Shown one piece after another: positions 35,538 to 45,323 of a DNA stretch of 64,000 nt (its first letter is position 1; each line of letters starts with the position of its first letter). Source of the stretch: UBA8389 sp942493385 (GTDB taxonomy: Bacteria > Bacteroidota > Bacteroidia > Bacteroidales > UBA1402); contig OW818699.1 of assembly GCA_942493385.1 (NCBI GenBank), positions 3,596,001 through 3,660,000 on the forward strand, in the 5' to 3' direction. Position numbers and translations under genes: made by a program. The notes beneath the pieces were generated by a model, which was not told where the DNA came from, did no database searches, and saw only the letters and a list, made by a program, of their open reading frames with translations.

Positions 35538-38500
35538 TCAACCGAGGTTTTCTGAGGCAGTTGCGTTGTGATGTTTGTCACGGTATTCGGTGGGTGTCAT
35601 CCCATAGCGTTGCTTGAAGCATTTGCTGAAATAGCGGGAATCGTTCATGCCGACCATGTAGGTGATCTGGGAGACGGTGTACTCTCCCACTTCGAGTAGT
35701 TGGGCAGCCCGCTTGATGCGGACTTCGCGGATGTATTCATTCGGAGACAGGCCGGTAAGACTCTTGAGTTTATTGAAGAATACCGTTCGACCATAACCGG
35801 CCAAGGAACACAATTGCTCCACCGAAAAGGCTCCGTTGGAGATGTTCTTATCCATGACAGACATGAGCCGCTGCATGAATTCGTCGTCACGGCTGTGCGC
35901 CTTGGGCATGGGAACCTCAATCTCTACGTTGCCGGCGCCATTGCTTGGCAGGAGGAAGCGATCGCGGTAGAGCGATTGCAGCTTACGCCTTTGTTCCAGC
36001 AAGTTGCTTACACGAGCTTCCAGGAATGTGGCGCTGAATGGTTTGGTGATGTAATCGTCCGCACCCATGTTGAGGCATTCCAATTTGCTTTCCATATTGG
36101 TCATGGCTGTAAGCACTACAACCGGGATGTGACAGGTTCGGTCATCGTTCTTGACCAATCGTACGAATTCGTTGCCTGTCATCTTGGGCATCATCAAGTC
36201 GGTAATGATGAAATCGGGCAATAAGCTTTGAGTCATCTCCCAGGCAGCCTCGCCATCGGCGGCTTCTGCCACACGGTATTTACGGCCAAGAACCGTACGC
36301 AGGAAGGGACGTAGATCGGGGTTGTCCTCCACAATGAGGACCATGTGCATGTCTTCACGATTCACATTTGTGGAATACACTTGTTCATTTTCAGGCAACT
36401 GCAAGTTTGGATCGGCAGAGACGTCATCGTTCAAGATGAAATCCACATCTTTTCCAAAATGAGCGACACCAAGTTTGAAGCGGACATCAAAAGAAGTACC
36501 AAGGCCAACTTTGCTGTCCACTAAAATGGTGGCCCCGTGCAAATCGACCAGTTCTTTGACCAAGGACAGTCCAATCCCGGTGCTGCGCTTGGGCGCATCC
36601 GTGCCTTCATCACCCGAATAAAAACGGTCGAAAATTAAATTCAGCCTGCTTTTATCAATGCCTATGCCCTCATCGACCACTTGCAGGATGGCCGCTCCTT
36701 CCTCAACGGACAAGCGGACCTTGATGGCCTTTTCTGCCGGTGTGAATTTAAAGGCATTGGAAAGCAAGTTGAATAAGATGGTATCGAAATTGTTGGGATC
36801 CAACCAAACCAGAATGCCGTTGCTTTCGTCCACCACGGTGAAACGGATGTGTTTCTCGCGGGCAATCTCCTCAAAATTAAGGCAAGTATGCTGAACTGCT
36901 TCAGCGAAATGCATTTCCTGCAAGCGCAAGCGCATCTTTTTGTTCTGCACCTTACGGAAATCGAGGATTTGGTTCAGCAGGCGACTCATGCGATCCGTAT
37001 TTCGCTGCATGGTCAGCAATTGATGGCGCACCGGATCGGATACATCCTCCTCCTTTAATATATGCTCCAATGGGGCTGAAATCAAGGTCATGGGCGTGCG
37101 CAACTCGTGCGAGATGTCTGTGAAGAAGCGCAGCTTGATGTCACTGATCTGCTGTTCCAACTTGACATCGTTCTTGAGTTGCAGGTAGACATAGAATAGG
37201 TATAAAATGCCCCATACTGCCAAAACTGCCAAAACGATATAAAGCAGATAGGCCCAAATGGTTTGCCAGAAAGATGGCAATACATTGATATCCAACTTTC
37301 TAATCTTATCACTCCAGACACCATCGCTGTTGGTGCATTTCACCAGTAAGGTGTACTTTCCTCGGGGCACGCTCGTATAGGTGGCCACCCGCGCTTTCTG
37401 AAGCGTATTCCAATTATCCTCGAAACCCTCCAATTTATACGCATACTGGATATTTTCAGGCGTTTGAAAATCGAGCGCGGAAAATTCAATGCTGAAGGTT
37501 CGTTGCAAATGAGTGAGTCTGATTTCGGTACAGTCGTCGAGGCTGGTTTTAAGTGGACTGTCCGCTCCACCCACCACGGCATCCCTACCGAAAATCTGCA
37601 GTCTGGTCAGTGCGATGCTGGGTGCAAAGCTGTTCCGCTTCACTTTTTCAGGCGAGAAATCGTAGAAGCCGGTGGAGTTTCCAAACAATAAGGAGCCATC
37701 GGCAGAACGGTACACGGAGGACTCCAGAAAATCGCCGGCATCCAAGCCGTTTGCCAGACTGTATCGGTCGCAATTTCCACTCACCGGATCGAAGCGTGCC
37801 AACACGTTTTCGGAGGTGAGCCACAATTTTTGTAGCTTGTCTTCGGTGAGACTCAGCACGATGTCGGTATGAAAACCGCTTCGAGTGTCGAAACCCTTCA
37901 ATTCGGGCGCCTCACCCAGCTTGTAATTTTTGCAGACGATGAGCCCGCCGCCAAACGTGCCGAACCAAACATTGCCCTGTGAATCGCAAAGCAATTGATA
38001 GATATCGCTCAAGTTCAGCGCCTTCAGCAATCGAGAATCACGGTTGTAATGGAAGAATTTGATGTCGGAGGCTTTGGCGAAACGGTCCGAGAATACCAAA
38101 AAGCCATTGGTGGTACCTACCCAAATGTTTCCGTTTTTATCTCCGTCAATGCATCGAACCCTAGGACAAGTTTCGGCCGGATAGCCAGTCAAATCGTTTT
38201 TACCAGACATGAAACGGAATGCTCCGTTCTGCTCATCCACCAAAATAAGTCCACCTTCGTAGGATGCAATCCAAAGTCGGCCTCGGTGGTCTTCGTACAA
38301 ATCATAGAGGTTGTTGCTCGGGAGGTCGTATTTCCCTGGCATGCGGTTGAAAAAGGTCAATTTGAACGAGGTTTCCGTTTTCGGCTGAACCAGAACCAAG
38401 CCTTGCCCTTTGGTAGCCAGCCAAATACGGCCTTTTTTATCCTGCAGGATGTTGTAGACCACTAATTTCATGTCGCCCGAAGGTTTCAGGGAACCATCCC

Positions 38501-39998
38501 GACAAAGCACGCCCAGCGATTGATGGGCTGCATTCAGAATGCGCAGCTCACCAGCCTTAGTGCCCACCCAGATGTTGCCATTTACGTCTCGAAACAGAGA
38601 GCGGATATCCGGCGTACCGGTATGGATGTAGCGTTCCATCGATTGAAAATGGAAATCTCGGTTGCGCTGCACACATTTATAAATGCCCTGACTCCCGGCA
38701 CAAACCCATAAGATGCCTTCCGAATCGGCCCAAGCCACCTGTATGTTGGTTTTGAAGACGCAACCCGGATCGGCCGGATTGTTGTAGAACCAGCGAAGTT
38801 GATGGCTGTTTCGGTCGTAAGGAAAAAGTGTACCCTCCCGAGAGTGCACCCACAACGTCTTGAAGGCATCCTCAAAGACAAAAAAGCTGGTTTGCTGGGA
38901 GGCGTTGCGGATTTCGAACGGCGTCTTCTGCCAAAGGTATTCAAAGGTCTTGTTTTTGGGCATGAAATGCAGCACACCTGGTGCGTTGATGCCCATCCAG
39001 ATTTCACCGTAACTGTCGATGTAGGGATCGGAAATAACGTTGCTGCGCATGGTTGGATAATGCGCCTTGTCGTAGTAATCGGTCTGTCCACTTCTGGGAT
39101 TGAAAATGAAGAAGCCTTCGCTGGCTGAAGCGGCAAAAAGCCTTCCATCAGGCATTTTTAGCAAAGATTTGATGTCCGATCGGAATGCTGTCTGAATTTG
39201 GCGGAACGTCTTGGTGTTCCTATTGTAGGAAAGCAGTTTGCCACCGGCTGCTCCGAAATAGAGTTCAGCCTTGGTTTCCAATTGGCAGAAAAATGCCTGA
39301 GACAATTGAATGTCCGAAGGTGTTTTCTCACGAAAAAGCACGGTCGGGAGCTTTTCGTCGGTCAATTTCCTGGCAAGCCCTTTGTCGGACAATACCCAGG
39401 TTGTCCCCTCGGTGTCCATGAAAACTTGATTGATCATCCCGAAATTCTTCCCTTTTTCTCCAGAAAACGGTTCTTCAATATCCAGCTCACTGGTTTTGGC
39501 ATCGGAGGTTACTCGATACAAACCGCCTTTTTGCAAAGCACACCAAACGTCTCCGTTGTCGAGCACCCAAACGGTTCTGAACTTATCGTAATTGCCGTTA
39601 ACCGCATTTTCTTTGGAAACCCTGACAAAACGTTCGGTGCAAGGGCTGAAACGATACAGCAGGTCGTCGTAGGTTTTCAGCCAGAGATTTCCTGACTTGT
39701 CTTCGCGAATCCAATCGATGCGTGTGTGCAGGGGGCTGTTTTGGTCAAGCGGATCCGGATTACCTTTATATATGGTGAAGCGATAGCCGTCAAATTTGTT
39801 CAATCCATCCCAAGTGCCAAACCACATCAATCCTTTTTTATCCTTGTGGACGGAAACGACGGTGTTCTGTGAAAGGCCTTGATCGGTGGTAAAATGGGTC
39901 AGAAGTGCCTGATTCTGGCTCTTTGCCGATAAGACAAAGAGCAGCAGCCCTCCCAAAAGGAAAGACCTCAACCAGTTAGAATCAGTAATCCGACGCAT
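35538..39998 (-). CDS. Hybrid two-component system sensor/regulator 2 (HTCS), GH43 locus
   Basis: 1486 residues. A signal sequence (LRSFLLGGLLLFVLSAKSQ) precedes a periplasmic propeller of regulator repeats (GLMWFGTWDGLNKFDGYR, GNIWVGTTNGFLVF, GNVWFGTFGGGLIV), a Y_Y_Y domain (PRGKYTLLVKCTNSDG) and one membrane helix near residue 915. Then come HisKA (SHELRTPMTLI, His964), HATPase_c (STGIGLSLVKELVDL), a receiver (ITDLMMPKMTG, Asp1267) and a C-terminal AraC-type HTH (VEQLCSLAGYGRTVFFNKLKS region). It is a clear paralogue of the sensor at 19.2-23.6 kb with the same domain order. It starts 9 bp after the GH43 stop, so it is probably co-transcribed with that enzyme and reports an arabinose- or xylose-containing pectin fragment (inference). 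Confidence 0.95.
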   Translation of the reverse strand: MRRITDSNWLRSFLLGGLLLFVLSAKSQNQALLTHFTTDQGLSQNTVVSVHKDKKGLMWFGTWDGLNKFDGYRFTIYKGNPDPLDQNSPLHTRIDWIREDKSGNLWLKTYDDLLYRFSPCTERFVRVSKENAVNGNYDKFRTVWVLDNGDVWCALQKGGLYRVTSDAKTSELDIEEPFSGEKGKNFGMINQVFMDTEGTTWVLSDKGLARKLTDEKLPTVLFREKTPSDIQLSQAFFCQLETKAELYFGAAGGKLLSYNRNTKTFRQIQTAFRSDIKSLLKMPDGRLFAASASEGFFIFNPRSGQTDYYDKAHYPTMRSNVISDPYIDSYGEIWMGINAPGVLHFMPKNKTFEYLWQKTPFEIRNASQQTSFFVFEDAFKTLWVHSREGTLFPYDRNSHQLRWFYNNPADPGCVFKTNIQVAWADSEGILWVCAGSQGIYKCVQRNRDFHFQSMERYIHTGTPDIRSLFRDVNGNIWVGTKAGELRILNAAHQSLGVLCRDGSLKPSGDMKLVVYNILQDKKGRIWLATKGQGLVLVQPKTETSFKLTFFNRMPGKYDLPSNNLYDLYEDHRGRLWIASYEGGLILVDEQNGAFRFMSGKNDLTGYPAETCPRVRCIDGDKNGNIWVGTTNGFLVFSDRFAKASDIKFFHYNRDSRLLKALNLSDIYQLLCDSQGNVWFGTFGGGLIVCKNYKLGEAPELKGFDTRSGFHTDIVLSLTEDKLQKLWLTSENVLARFDPVSGNCDRYSLANGLDAGDFLESSVYRSADGSLLFGNSTGFYDFSPEKVKRNSFAPSIALTRLQIFGRDAVVGGADSPLKTSLDDCTEIRLTHLQRTFSIEFSALDFQTPENIQYAYKLEGFEDNWNTLQKARVATYTSVPRGKYTLLVKCTNSDGVWSDKIRKLDINVLPSFWQTIWAYLLYIVLAVLAVWGILYLFYVYLQLKNDVKLEQQISDIKLRFFTDISHELRTPMTLISAPLEHILKEEDVSDPVRHQLLTMQRNTDRMSRLLNQILDFRKVQNKKMRLRLQEMHFAEAVQHTCLNFEEIAREKHIRFTVVDESNGILVWLDPNNFDTILFNLLSNAFKFTPAEKAIKVRLSVEEGAAILQVVDEGIGIDKSRLNLIFDRFYSGDEGTDAPKRSTGIGLSLVKELVDLHGATILVDSKVGLGTSFDVRFKLGVAHFGKDVDFILNDDVSADPNLQLPENEQVYSTNVNREDMHMVLIVEDNPDLRPFLRTVLGRKYRVAEAADGEAAWEMTQSLLPDFIITDLMMPKMTGNEFVRLVKNDDRTCHIPVVVLTAMTNMESKLECLNMGADDYITKPFSATFLEARVSNLLEQRRKLQSLYRDRFLLPSNGAGNVEIEVPMPKAHSRDDEFMQRLMSVMDKNISNGAFSVEQLCSLAGYGRTVFFNKLKSLTGLSPNEYIREVRIKRAAQLLEVGEYTVSQITYMVGMNDSRYFSKCFKQRYGMTPTEYRDKHHNATASENLG

Positions 39999-40007
39999 GT
40001 TCTTACT

Positions 40008-41630
40008 TTATTTTTCTACCCTGAACCAATCGACATCCAGCCAACCGCCATCGTTGATGACGTTTTGACGGGTGCAGAAAAAGCCCATCTTGGCGCCGAT
40101 CCACTTGCCTTCACGGGCTGGAAACGAAGCACCCAGATCGGTGAATTTCTTACCATCCATACTGTAGCTGAATTGGGTGTTTTTCCCTCCGGTGAAACGG
40201 ATACGGACGTACAATTCCTTGGTTGTCAGTGGCAAGGAAGCTTTCACTTCCTCGACACCGCCTTTGTCTGCTTTCAAACAGACATTTTGGGAAAGCACCA
40301 CACCATTCTTGGTGTTTTCCAATGAAAGCAGTGCATAATCAAGTCCCATCATAACCAGACCGCAGCGCTCACCAACATATTTGTCGGTAGGTTCGAAGCG
40401 AATCTTTGCTGTGGCGGTGAATTCGGGTGCTGGCAATTTCTGAAGCAACAAGTTCGGAACATCCCAAAGGCTTTTGTATGCATCCGGCACTTTATACGAA
40501 TAGAGCCTCAGCCAACCACCGTTCATCGGATTGCAGAAGTACCAGTAGGAAACCGGATTGGCATGCCATTGCCATTGCAAACCCAGTGCATTGGAGGTAA
40601 ATTCGTCACTTTCGGCAGGGGTTTCAATCGGATGGATTTTGCCGACATTGGGTTTAGTGTATTCGGAAACGGGTTCGCCGCAACCGGTATTTTTCTTGTC
40701 AACCCCGATGACAGGCCAGTCGTTCACCCACTTCATGGGGTTCAGATGAACAATGCGTCCGACGGTGCCTACGTCTTGAAAATTCAGGAACCAGTCTTCG
40801 CCTGAATCGGTGGACACCCAGGCGCCCTGGTGCGGGCCGTTGATCTTAGAACTCCCTTGCTGCATCACGATGCGGGCTTCGTACGGACCAAAAGGATCCT
40901 TGGAGCGCAAAACCGTTTGCCAACCGGTAGCGACACCACCTGCAGGAGCAAAAATGTAGTAAAAGTCGTTCCGTTTGTACATTTTGGAGCCTTCGATGGT
41001 TTCATTGCCTTGATGCCCGTCGAATACAATTCGACCATCACCAACCATTTTAGTTCCTTCGGGATTCATTTTTGCGACCAAGATGACCGATTTGTTTCCG
41101 GCGCGGCTTCCAGCCAGGGCGTAGGACAAATACATCTGACCGTCGGTATCCCATAACGGGCAGCAGTCGATGAGGCCTTTGCCTTTCTTGACCAAAACGG
41201 GTTCAGACCAAGGACCTTCCACTTTCGAGGCTTTAACCATATAAAACCCAAAATCGGGATCTGGATAATAAACGTAGAATTCGTTGTTGTGAAAACGGAT
41301 GGACGGTGCCCAAACACCTCCTCCATGCTGCGGCTTGTTGAAAACATCCTCCGGAACCTGGCGATCCAGGGCATATCCGGCCATTTTCCAGTTCACCAAA
41401 TCGTTGGATGACAAAATGGGTAAACCCGGAACACAATTGAAACTGGATGCCACCATATAATAGGTGTCCCCTGCCTTGCAGGCATCCGGATCGGAATAGT
41501 CTGAATAAAGAATGGGGTTCTTGTATTTGCCGTTCCCAAGATCGGAAACCCAAACATTCGATTTGTTTTGGCTTTGGATGGAAAGCATGCTCCCGGCAAA
41601 TAGCAGGAACAGGAACAATGTGGTGCGCAT
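40008..41630 (-). CDS. GH43 family glycosidase with C-terminal ConA-like domain
   Basis: 540 residues with a signal peptide (MRTTLFLFLLFAGSMLSIQS). Residues about 30-325 are a five-bladed propeller. The general base Asp is in YSDYSDPDACK, the pKa-tuning Asp in LIDCCPLWDTDGQ and the general acid Glu in ETIEGSKMYK. About 340-540 is the GH43-associated beta-sandwich (SDEFTSNALGLQWQWHANP ... WLDVDWFRVEK). Family members are beta-xylosidases or alpha-L-arabinofuranosidases and the sequence does not decide between them. The gene precedes hybrid sensor 2 by 9 bp. A -7 box (TATATTTG) is upstream, after the nifJ terminator. Confidence 0.92.
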   Translation of the reverse strand: MRTTLFLFLLFAGSMLSIQSQNKSNVWVSDLGNGKYKNPILYSDYSDPDACKAGDTYYMVASSFNCVPGLPILSSNDLVNWKMAGYALDRQVPEDVFNKPQHGGGVWAPSIRFHNNEFYVYYPDPDFGFYMVKASKVEGPWSEPVLVKKGKGLIDCCPLWDTDGQMYLSYALAGSRAGNKSVILVAKMNPEGTKMVGDGRIVFDGHQGNETIEGSKMYKRNDFYYIFAPAGGVATGWQTVLRSKDPFGPYEARIVMQQGSSKINGPHQGAWVSTDSGEDWFLNFQDVGTVGRIVHLNPMKWVNDWPVIGVDKKNTGCGEPVSEYTKPNVGKIHPIETPAESDEFTSNALGLQWQWHANPVSYWYFCNPMNGGWLRLYSYKVPDAYKSLWDVPNLLLQKLPAPEFTATAKIRFEPTDKYVGERCGLVMMGLDYALLSLENTKNGVVLSQNVCLKADKGGVEEVKASLPLTTKELYVRIRFTGGKNTQFSYSMDGKKFTDLGASFPAREGKWIGAKMGFFCTRQNVINDGGWLDVDWFRVEK

Positions 41631-41655
41631 GTTTTTTAAGGATTTGATTCAACCA

Positions 41656-41663
41656 CAAATATA
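41656..41663 (-). promoter_or_regulatory. Candidate -7 element of the GH43-HTCS2 operon
   Basis: The minus strand reads TATATTTG, an exact TAnnTTTG match, 25 bp before the GH43 start codon. No -33 TTTG is found at the standard distance, as might be expected of a promoter needing an activator such as the HTCS protein. Confidence 0.55.
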
Positions 41664-41699
41664 GCTAAAACCACTTGAATGAAGTGTGGTTAATTGACG

Positions 41700-41730
41700 A
41701 AAAAAGAGGGTCGCATTGCTGCGACCCTCT
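41700..41730 (-). terminator. Rho-independent terminator of nifJ
   Basis: On the minus strand GAGGGTCGCA pairs perfectly with TGCGACCCTC over a 4-nt loop (41729-41706) and is followed by six T. It is about 20 bp past the nifJ stop codon. Confidence 0.9.
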
Positions 41731-41751
41731 ACAATCAGATTCTATCTTCGT

Positions 41752-44700
41752 CTAGAATTTTTCGGACATGCGCTTGTAGCCGTTGTAACGCCATTTGGCA
41801 TTTTCTTCGGCCTTGACGAACAATTCTTTGGCTTCTTCAGGGAACGATTTAGCTAGGGAATTGTAACGAACTTCGCCCATGAGGAAGTCTTGGAACTTGC
41901 TCCAATCGGGTTCCTTGCTGTCCATCTGCATGGGGTTCAGCCCCTGAACTTCCAGTTCGGGATTGAAACGATACAAGTGCCAGTAACCGCATTCAACGGC
42001 ATCCTTCTGTTCTTGTTGCGCTTTGCCCATGCCTGCTTTCAAGCCGTGGCTGATGCAAGGAGAGTAAGCGATGATCAGGGATGGCCCGTTGTAGGCTTCT
42101 GCCTCGCGGATGGCTTTCAGAGTCTGTGACTGGCTGGAACCCATGGCGATTTGAGCAACATAAACATAACCGTAAGTGGCTGCAATCATACCGAGGTCTT
42201 TCTTGCGAACGCGTTTGCCCGAAGCGGCAAATTTGGCGACAGCACCGACCGGAGTGGATTTGGAAGATTGACCACCCGTGTTGGAATACACTTCGGTATC
42301 AACAACCAAAATATTTACGTTCTTACCGGATGCCAAGACGTGGTCGAGACCGCCGAAACCGATGTCATAGCCCCAACCGTCACCACCGATGATCCACTGG
42401 GATTTCTTGATGATGTATTTGGTGAGCGGACGGATGGCTTTGCAAGTGTCGCAATCGCAAGCATTCACCAGCGGAGTGATGAGGGCTTCAAGTTCATCAG
42501 TCAAGACTGCATTGTCGCGGTCTTCCAACCATTGTGTGAAGTAGCCTTTAAGCTCGTCGCTGCAGCAGTCGCAGGTCAGACCTTTTTGGAAGAGTCCGGC
42601 CAAACGGTCACGCAGGGTATCCACAGCGAAAACCATACCCAAACCGAATTCGGCGTTGTCTTCGAACAAAGAATTTGCCCAAGCAGCACCACGTCCCTTT
42701 GTATTTTTGGTATATGGGGTGGAAGGCGCTGAACCGGAGTAAATGGAAGTGCAACCCGTTGCGTTGGCCACCATCTGGCGGTCGCCGAAGAGTTGTGTGA
42801 TCAATTTGATGTACGGAGTTTCACCACAACCGGAGCAGGCACCGGAGAACTCAAACAACGGAGTTGCGAACTGTGAATTCTTCACGTTGGACTGAACGTC
42901 TACCAAATGTTGTTTGGAGGTAACATTCTTCACGGAGAATTCCCAGTTGGCCTGGTTGGGGAGCTGACCTTCAATAGGGGTCATAGAAAGGGCTTTGGCG
43001 CCTCTGTTGCCTGGACAAACATCGGCACAGTTGCCGCAACCCAGACAGTCGAGCACATCCACTTGGATGCGGAAGGTGGTACCGGCAAATTGTTTGCCAG
43101 TGGTTTTCAGCGTTACATAGCCTTCGGGTTGCATATCCTGCTCGTTGGCATCGAGAACAAACGGACGGATGGAAGCGTGCGGACAAACATAAGCGCACTG
43201 GTTGCACTGGATGCAATTGTCAGCATTCCAAACAGGAACGTTGGCGGCTACACCGCGTTTATCAAACGCAGCGGTGCCTTGATCCCAAGTACCGTCTTCA
43301 CGGCCCTTGAAGGCTGAAACGGGAAGATCGTCACCGGCTTGTGCATTGATGGGCATCACGACATTGCGAATGAAATCGGGAATGGAAGCGTCGAAAGCCT
43401 CATTTTCATCCTCGAGTTTGGTCCATTCGGCAGGAACATCAACTTTCACATAGTCTCCACCGCGGTCAACAGCGGCGTAGTTCATGTTTACGATGGATTC
43501 GCCTTTCTTGCCATAGGATTTGTTGATGGCATATTTCATCTTGTCAACAGCCAGTTCATACGGAATCACGTTGGTGATCTTGAAGAACGCAGATTGCAGG
43601 ATGGTATTGGTGCGGTTGTCCAGACCAATTTCCTGTGCAATGTCGGTGGCGTTGATGATGTAAAAGGTAATGTTGTTTTCGGCCAGGTATCTCTTTACCT
43701 TGTTCGGAAGGTGTTTCTTGACTTCCTCAGCATTCCATACGGTGTTCAGCAGGAAGGTTCCGTTTTTCTTCAGTCCTTTGGTAACATCGTACAACTTCAG
43801 ATATGCCTGAACGTGACAAGCTACGAAGTCAGGAGTGGTCACCAAATACGTGGAACGGATTTCTTTATCGCCAAAACGCAGGTGCGAGCAAGTGAAACCA
43901 CCGGATTTCTTGGAGTCGTAGGCAAAATAAGCCTGTACTTTCTTGTCGGTGTTGTCACCGATGATCTTGATGGAATTCTTGTTGGCTCCTACCGTACCGT
44001 CGGCACCCAGACCGTAGAATTTGGCTTCGTACGTTCCAGCGGCACCCATTGGGATTTCTGGTTTCAGGTTGAGAGAGGTAAACGTAACATCGTCTACGAT
44101 ACCTACCGTAAAGTGGTTTCTTGGCATTTTCATGGCCAAGTTCTCGTAGATGGCTAAAACCGATGCAGGAGTAAAGTCTTTGGAAGACAGGCCGTAACGA
44201 CCACCTACAATGACGGGCGCATTTTCTGTGCCGTAGAAGCAGTCTTTAACATCCAAGTAAAGTGGTTCGCCGGTGGCACCCGGTTCTTTGGTACGGTCAA
44301 GTACGCAAATGTTCTTGGCAGTTTTTGGTACTGCAGCTAAGAAATGTTTGGCGGAGAACGGACGATACAAGTGAACTGCAACCATCCCTACTTTTTCGCC
44401 TTTGGCATTCAGGTAATCGATGCCCTCCCGCAGTGCTTCGGTGCTGGAACCCATGGCAATAACCACGCGGTCTGCATCGGGAGCGCCGTAATAGTCGAAC
44501 AAGCCGTATTTGCGACCGGTGATCTTGTTCATTTCGTTGATGTATTCTTCGACTATAGGAACCACATTGTCGTAGAACGGATTGCAGGCTTCGCGTGACT
44601 GGAAGTAGGTGTCTGGATTCTGTGCGGTACCGCGGGCTACAGGGTTCTGGGGATTCAGGGCACGATCACGGAATTCGGCCAATGCTTTCTGATCCATGAG

Positions 44701-45285
44701 GGCAGCCACATCGTCCATTTTCATTTCTTCAATTTTCTGGATTTCGTGCGAGGTGCGGAAACCGTCAAAGAAGTGTACGAATGGAATGCGAGTTTTGATG
44801 GAGGCCAAGTGAGCAACAGCAGCCAAATCCATCACTTCCTGAACGGAACCGGTGGCCAGCATGGCGCAACCTGTCTGACGAACAGCCATCACATCCTGAT
44901 GGTCGCCGAAAATGGAAAGAGCCTGGGCAGCCAAAGCACGAGCAGAAACGTGGTAGACACCAGGTAGAAGTTCACCGGCAACCTTGTACATATTGGGGAC
45001 CATCAGCAACAACCCTTGAGAGGCTGTAAACGTATTGGCCAGAACGCCAGCCTGAAGAGCTCCGTGCATGGCACCAGCAGCGCCACCTTCCGATTGCATT
45101 TCCTGCACTTGAACGGTTTCGCCAAAGATGTTCTTTCTGCCGGCAGCAGCCCACTCGTCCACGTATTCAGCCATCGTGGAGGACGGAGTGATGGGATAAA
45201 TGGCGGCCACTTCGCTGAACATGTAAGCGATGTGTGCGGCAGCCTGATTGCCATCACAGGTCAAAAACTTTTTCTGTTTCGTCAT
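41752..45285 (-). CDS. nifJ: Pyruvate:ferredoxin (flavodoxin) oxidoreductase
   Basis: 1177 residues, the single-chain form. It oxidises pyruvate to acetyl-CoA and CO2 and reduces ferredoxin, a central step of anaerobic fermentation. Domain order is normal: N-terminal PYR domain (AYMFSEVAAIYPITPSS), the transketolase-C-like and gamma regions, and a two-cluster ferredoxin domain (CIQCNQCAYVCPHA; CLGCGNCADVCPGNRG). The thiamine-diphosphate domain has CSGCGETPYIKLITQLFG and GGDGWGYDIGFGGLDHVL. The C-terminal cysteine for the proximal cluster lies in SPCISHGL. It lies between unrelated genes and has its own terminator. No separate ferredoxin gene is adjacent. Confidence 0.97.
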   Translation of the reverse strand: MTKQKKFLTCDGNQAAAHIAYMFSEVAAIYPITPSSTMAEYVDEWAAAGRKNIFGETVQVQEMQSEGGAAGAMHGALQAGVLANTFTASQGLLLMVPNMYKVAGELLPGVYHVSARALAAQALSIFGDHQDVMAVRQTGCAMLATGSVQEVMDLAAVAHLASIKTRIPFVHFFDGFRTSHEIQKIEEMKMDDVAALMDQKALAEFRDRALNPQNPVARGTAQNPDTYFQSREACNPFYDNVVPIVEEYINEMNKITGRKYGLFDYYGAPDADRVVIAMGSSTEALREGIDYLNAKGEKVGMVAVHLYRPFSAKHFLAAVPKTAKNICVLDRTKEPGATGEPLYLDVKDCFYGTENAPVIVGGRYGLSSKDFTPASVLAIYENLAMKMPRNHFTVGIVDDVTFTSLNLKPEIPMGAAGTYEAKFYGLGADGTVGANKNSIKIIGDNTDKKVQAYFAYDSKKSGGFTCSHLRFGDKEIRSTYLVTTPDFVACHVQAYLKLYDVTKGLKKNGTFLLNTVWNAEEVKKHLPNKVKRYLAENNITFYIINATDIAQEIGLDNRTNTILQSAFFKITNVIPYELAVDKMKYAINKSYGKKGESIVNMNYAAVDRGGDYVKVDVPAEWTKLEDENEAFDASIPDFIRNVVMPINAQAGDDLPVSAFKGREDGTWDQGTAAFDKRGVAANVPVWNADNCIQCNQCAYVCPHASIRPFVLDANEQDMQPEGYVTLKTTGKQFAGTTFRIQVDVLDCLGCGNCADVCPGNRGAKALSMTPIEGQLPNQANWEFSVKNVTSKQHLVDVQSNVKNSQFATPLFEFSGACSGCGETPYIKLITQLFGDRQMVANATGCTSIYSGSAPSTPYTKNTKGRGAAWANSLFEDNAEFGLGMVFAVDTLRDRLAGLFQKGLTCDCCSDELKGYFTQWLEDRDNAVLTDELEALITPLVNACDCDTCKAIRPLTKYIIKKSQWIIGGDGWGYDIGFGGLDHVLASGKNVNILVVDTEVYSNTGGQSSKSTPVGAVAKFAASGKRVRKKDLGMIAATYGYVYVAQIAMGSSQSQTLKAIREAEAYNGPSLIIAYSPCISHGLKAGMGKAQQEQKDAVECGYWHLYRFNPELEVQGLNPMQMDSKEPDWSKFQDFLMGEVRYNSLAKSFPEEAKELFVKAEENAKWRYNGYKRMSEKF

Positions 45286-45323
45286 AGAATTCTAAAATTT
45301 GAGTGTATATGAATTTGTTTGAT

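Noticed and set aside
43339..44157. Open frame of about 272 codons antisense to nifJ
   Set aside because: It lies wholly inside a highly conserved enzyme gene, with no promoter or family resemblance.
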